Shown: piece after piece, positions 48,798 to 51,589 of the stretch
Layout of the letters: the number at the start of each line of letters is the position of its first letter
How positions within the stretch are numbered: position 1 is the stretch's first letter
Assembly: GCF_016862115.1 (NCBI RefSeq)
Contig: NZ_BOMI01000075.1
Coordinates: 1 to 51,589, forward strand
Reading direction: 5' to 3'
DNA length: 51,589 bases
From: Paractinoplanes deccanensis
Lineage (GTDB): Bacteria; Actinomycetota; Actinomycetes; Mycobacteriales; Micromonosporaceae
Notes under the pieces: generated by a model
What the model was told of the DNA's origin: nothing
Databases searched by the model: none
The model's input: the letters and a program-made list of their open reading frames with translations, nothing else
Translations under genes and position numbers: made by a program

Positions 48798-51522
48798 CGC
48801 CTCGCGGGGTGAGCGCCGCGTCGATCGCGCGGTAGAGCTGCTCGTGGTCCGCGCCGGGCGTCACGGTCCGCATGCCGGCGAGCAGGTCGGTGATGCCGGC
48901 GACCGTGTCGCGGATCCTCTCGTACAGGTCGAGGTCGTCGCGGACCGCGCGCCGCAGCTCCGGGCCCAGGCCCTCGGTCTCGCGCAGCAGCTCGTCGCGC
49001 TTGTCCGCCCAGTACCGGGCGTAGCGCAGCCGGCCGACCGGCTCGAAGATGTCGGCGCCGGGCAGCACGACCGGGAAGACGTACCGGGCGAAGTCCGGCC
49101 GCTCGGCGATCTCGGTCAGCTCGAACATGCAGGAGCGGCTGCGCAGGTACGCGTCGTCGAGCACCACCACGACGATCTTGCTGGGGCCGAGCCAGCGCAT
49201 GAACCGCTGGATGGCGTCGCGGTAGCGCAGCTCGTCGCGGTCGCGCCGGACGAGCAGCCCGCGCGCGTCGAGCCGCTTCTCGATCGTGCCGACCAGCTCC
49301 TCCGCGGCCTCCGACCGCTCGTGCGACACGTACACCTCGGCCGGGCCCGCCGCCCGGCCCGTCTCGGCCTCCGGGTCGGCGGGTTTCCACAGGTCGCTGA
49401 GGAGCACCGCCGCGTCCATCAGCCGGCGGCTCGCCCGGCACTGGATGAGGTCGCCGGTGGCGGCGAAGTCCTCCAGCTCTCGTACGGGGAACATGGTCGG
49501 CTCGGCCGAGTCGGCGCAGACCGCGCAGTCGCACTGCCGCAGCCGCTCGAAGCGGATGTCGGGGAAGGAGCGGTGGATCGTGGTGAGCGCCCGGTCGATG
49601 ACCGCCAGCATCACCCGCGGGTCGCGCCCGGCGAGCCGGATCCGCAGCCGGCGGCGGTGGTAGTCCTCGATCACCTCGGCGCGGCCGGTGTCGTACCGCA
49701 GCACCACGCCGTTGCGCCACACCGAGGCGCCCTCGATCAGGTCGTGCAGCGCCACGATGAGCCGCCGGACGATGCCCTTGGGCATGACGTCGTAGTCGTA
49801 GCGCAGCGTCAGATCGCCGGGCTCGTCCCAGCGGTACGAGGGACGCACGCCGGAGAGCAGCTGCGGCGCGACGTACGTCGTGGTGCCGGGCACGGTGAAG
49901 CAGAGCGAGAAGCGCTCCATCAGCCGCAGCAGCTCGGCGCGCATCCTCTGGTAGGCGGGCTCGTGCCAGATGCGGCGCAGGTCGGCCGGGTCGAAGACGC
50001 CCAGGCTGTCGATGATCTCGCGGTCGTCGAGCACCCGGTAGACGGCGGTGGTGCCCCACTCGGGCTTGAGGATGACGGTCTTGCCGAGCAGCGGATCGTC
50101 CTGGAAGTACAGGCAGACGCCGAGATCGTGCAGGTAGCCGCCGAGCTGCCGCATGTCCTCCTCGCGGGTGAAGCCGTGCGCGGCGCAGATCGCGAAGAAC
50201 TCCTCGGCCGGGATGTAGCTGCGCTCGTCGGCCTCCAGGGCGAGCCGGACGTCCTGCCACGTCCTCGGCAGCGCCGTGCCGATGTGCGGCAGCAGCTCGA
50301 GCTCGCGGCGCACCCGGTCGAGCAGCTCGTCGAGCCCCGCGTTGGTGGACAGGTCGACGGCGAGCGTGGCGACCAGGTTGGGGTAGTCCTGGCGCAGGGT
50401 GCCGAGGTCGAGCGGGCGGCCCCGGCCCTGCTTGCGGTTCTGCACGATGATCAGCGGACTGCCGCCGCTGAGCAGGTCGATGACGTCGAGCCAGTAGCGG
50501 AAGTCGGTGTCCTCCTTGCGCTCGTCGGACAGCAGCACGTAGACCGAGCGCTTGGTGAGGAAGAACTGGTGGGTGGCGTGGTAGATCTCCTGGCCGCCGA
50601 AGTCCCAGATGTTGACCCGGAAGTCGCGCTCGAGCAGGTGGCCCGCCGCGCGGATGCCGGAGGGGAACTGCCAGGCGAAGACGCCGATGCCCTGGGTCGA
50701 TCCCTCGTCGGGGTCGAGCTGGTAGCGGGCGTCGAGGATCTTCTTGGCCAGCGTGGTCTTGCCGGCGCCCGGCTCGCCGACGATGAGCAGCTTGGCCTCG
50801 GCCAGGAAGTCGAGGCCGGACGCCTGCTCCTGGGCCCAGTAGCTCTTGATCGCCGCGAGGCCGCGGGCGACCACCTCGGGCGGCGGCACCGTGATGGCGG
50901 CCCGTCCCCGCCGGCCCAGGACGAGCCAGTTGAGCGACGTCAGCCGGAGGATGTCGGCCGGGATGTGCTGCAACGGGCAGCCCTGGAGGCTCAGCGTCTC
51001 GAGGCGGCCGAGCTGCCAGACGCCGGCGGGCACCTCGACGAACCGGTTGAAGCCGAGATCGAGCTCGGTGAGGCGGGCCGCGGCCGGGACCGTCGACGGC
51101 AGGTCGGTGAGGTTGTTGTGCCCGAGGCCGAGCCGGGTCAGCGCCGGCAGCTCGAAGACCCACGGGGGCACGCGGTCGAGGTGCGCCCAGCTGAGCGTGA
51201 GCCGCTGGAGCCGCCGCAGACCGGACACCGCCGGCGGGACCTGGCCGAGGGGACACTTCGCGACGGTCAGCTCCACCAGGCCCGGCGAGCCGGCGAGGAT
51301 GTCGTCCAGATGGCGCACGAGGTTGGGCAGGTAGCGCCACTCCCGGCTCTGGCTGGCCCGCTCGTCGCCGACGGTCAGGTGGCTCAGGGCCAGGCGGCCG
51401 TCGCGGACCAGCGCGGCGAGATGCCGGATCGCGGCGGGCGGCGTGTCGGGGCCGATCGTCACGGCGGTGAGCACGGCCGGATCGATCTTTTCGCGGTAGA
51501 GCCACATCTCACCGGCGTCCAC
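48784..51522 (-). CDS. LRR-Roc-COR-TIR protein (Roco family)
   Basis: A 912-residue multidomain protein. About six leucine-rich repeats lie at 80-205 (LxxLPxxVxxLxxLxxLxL pattern). The Roc GTPase follows: G1 GEPGAGKTT (249-257), G3 DFGGQE (307-312), and G4 apparently NRKQ (362-365) in place of NKxD. COR runs to about 650, then a Cys cluster CDCAVC (664-669) with a later QC, probably zinc-binding. The TIR domain (about 728-860) has VYVSHERSEAAEELV, KIVVVVLDDAYL and SRSCMFELTEI, with Glu801 in the place of the catalytic Glu of NADase TIRs. The GTG start is at 51522. TIR enzymes can deplete NAD+ or make signalling nucleotides. The LRR would sense and the Roc domain would switch. Confidence 0.9.
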   Translation of the reverse strand: MDAGEMWLYREKIDPAVLTAVTIGPDTPPAAIRHLAALVRDGRLALSHLTVGDERASQSREWRYLPNLVRHLDDILAGSPGLVELTVAKCPLGQVPPAVSGLRRLQRLTLSWAHLDRVPPWVFELPALTRLGLGHNNLTDLPSTVPAAARLTELDLGFNRFVEVPAGVWQLGRLETLSLQGCPLQHIPADILRLTSLNWLVLGRRGRAAITVPPPEVVARGLAAIKSYWAQEQASGLDFLAEAKLLIVGEPGAGKTTLAKKILDARYQLDPDEGSTQGIGVFAWQFPSGIRAAGHLLERDFRVNIWDFGGQEIYHATHQFFLTKRSVYVLLSDERKEDTDFRYWLDVIDLLSGGSPLIIVQNRKQGRGRPLDLGTLRQDYPNLVATLAVDLSTNAGLDELLDRVRRELELLPHIGTALPRTWQDVRLALEADERSYIPAEEFFAICAAHGFTREEDMRQLGGYLHDLGVCLYFQDDPLLGKTVILKPEWGTTAVYRVLDDREIIDSLGVFDPADLRRIWHEPAYQRMRAELLRLMERFSLCFTVPGTTTYVAPQLLSGVRPSYRWDEPGDLTLRYDYDVMPKGIVRRLIVALHDLIEGASVWRNGVVLRYDTGRAEVIEDYHRRRLRIRLAGRDPRVMLAVIDRALTTIHRSFPDIRFERLRQCDCAVCADSAEPTMFPVRELEDFAATGDLIQCRASRRLMDAAVLLSDLWKPADPEAETGRAAGPAEVYVSHERSEAAEELVGTIEKRLDARGLLVRRDRDELRYRDAIQRFMRWLGPSKIVVVVLDDAYLRSRSCMFELTEIAERPDFARYVFPVVLPGADIFEPVGRLRYARYWADKRDELLRETEGLGPELRRAVRDDLDLYERIRDTVAGITDLLAGMRTVTPGADHEQLYRAIDAALTPRGVSDL

Positions 51523-51589
51523 CGGTCGAATGTATCGGGGACGGTCCAGACGGGACAGGGGCCGGCGCCCGGCCCGGAGCCGCCACTCC

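Noticed and set aside
45707..48835. A 1042-codon plus-strand frame running through the LacI, TraG-like and CxxCxGxG regions
   Set aside because: It has Ser/Arg/Pro-rich low-complexity translation and overlaps three better genes in other frames.

Overview
The window is about 51.6 kb of high-GC DNA from a filamentous actinomycete. The strongest pointers are a conservon-type signalling operon (sensor kinase, roadblock, DUF742, Ras-like GTPase), an XRE/DUF5753 regulator with a DUF397 partner, secreted chitin-active enzymes with Thr/Pro linkers, and many GTG starts. Within the actinomycetes I would guess Micromonosporaceae (Actinoplanes-like); that is an inference from content, not a measured placement. 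The layout is chromosomal, with core metabolic genes (tyrA, mtnA, purC) scattered among accessory genes. I see no tRNA, rRNA, CRISPR array or prophage.

Region by region. 1-7000: a secreted beta-propeller protein, prephenate dehydrogenase, a DinB-like protein, MtnA, a 62-bp tandem repeat, a PHP-domain phosphoesterase without a polymerase domain, and a DUF885 metallopeptidase-like protein. 7000-13800: a conservon preceded by an extra two-TM sensor-like gene and followed by a Pro-rich partner, nearly all joined by short overlaps. 13.9-17.5 kb: a degenerate UDP-GlcNAc 2-epimerase homologue coupled to an NTF2-like protein, a TetR regulator, and a CBM2-GH18 chitinase. 17.5-22.9 kb: a TetR regulator divergent from a MarR-MFS efflux operon, a soluble TPR-GGDEF protein, and a DUF574-type methyltransferase.

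22.9-26.3 kb is an accessory patch. It holds a decayed IS481-type transposase, a small ORF, a DUF397 gene and an XRE/DUF5753 gene placed convergently, and two small coupled genes. The DUF397 and XRE genes each carry the same promoter-proximal element: TATCAT, then exactly 27 nt, then an 18-bp palindrome with core ATGCACGTGCAT. 26.3-32.8 kb: a luciferase-like monooxygenase fused to a berberine-bridge-type flavoprotein, a DUF3040 protein, purC, and a PLD-nuclease/helicase gene broken by a deletion that removed Walker A and by a later frameshift.

32.8-46.6 kb: an MFS exporter, a PQQ-type propeller, a DUF305 lipoprotein coupled to an AA10 lytic polysaccharide monooxygenase, a two-component system, a holin-like/DUF3618 pair, a split acyltransferase/SGNH pair, a cupin, and a GH30 enzyme with a divergent LacI regulator and a downstream overlapping MerR gene.

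46.6-51.5 kb holds the most unusual block. A 912-residue LRR-Roc-COR-TIR protein (Roco architecture with a C-terminal TIR domain) sits beside a membrane protein with a TraG/VirD4-like but degenerate ATPase fold and a small membrane protein with two CxxCxGxG motifs. This trio is the best candidate for an undescribed system, plausibly immune or cell-death signalling. That function is inference from domain content.
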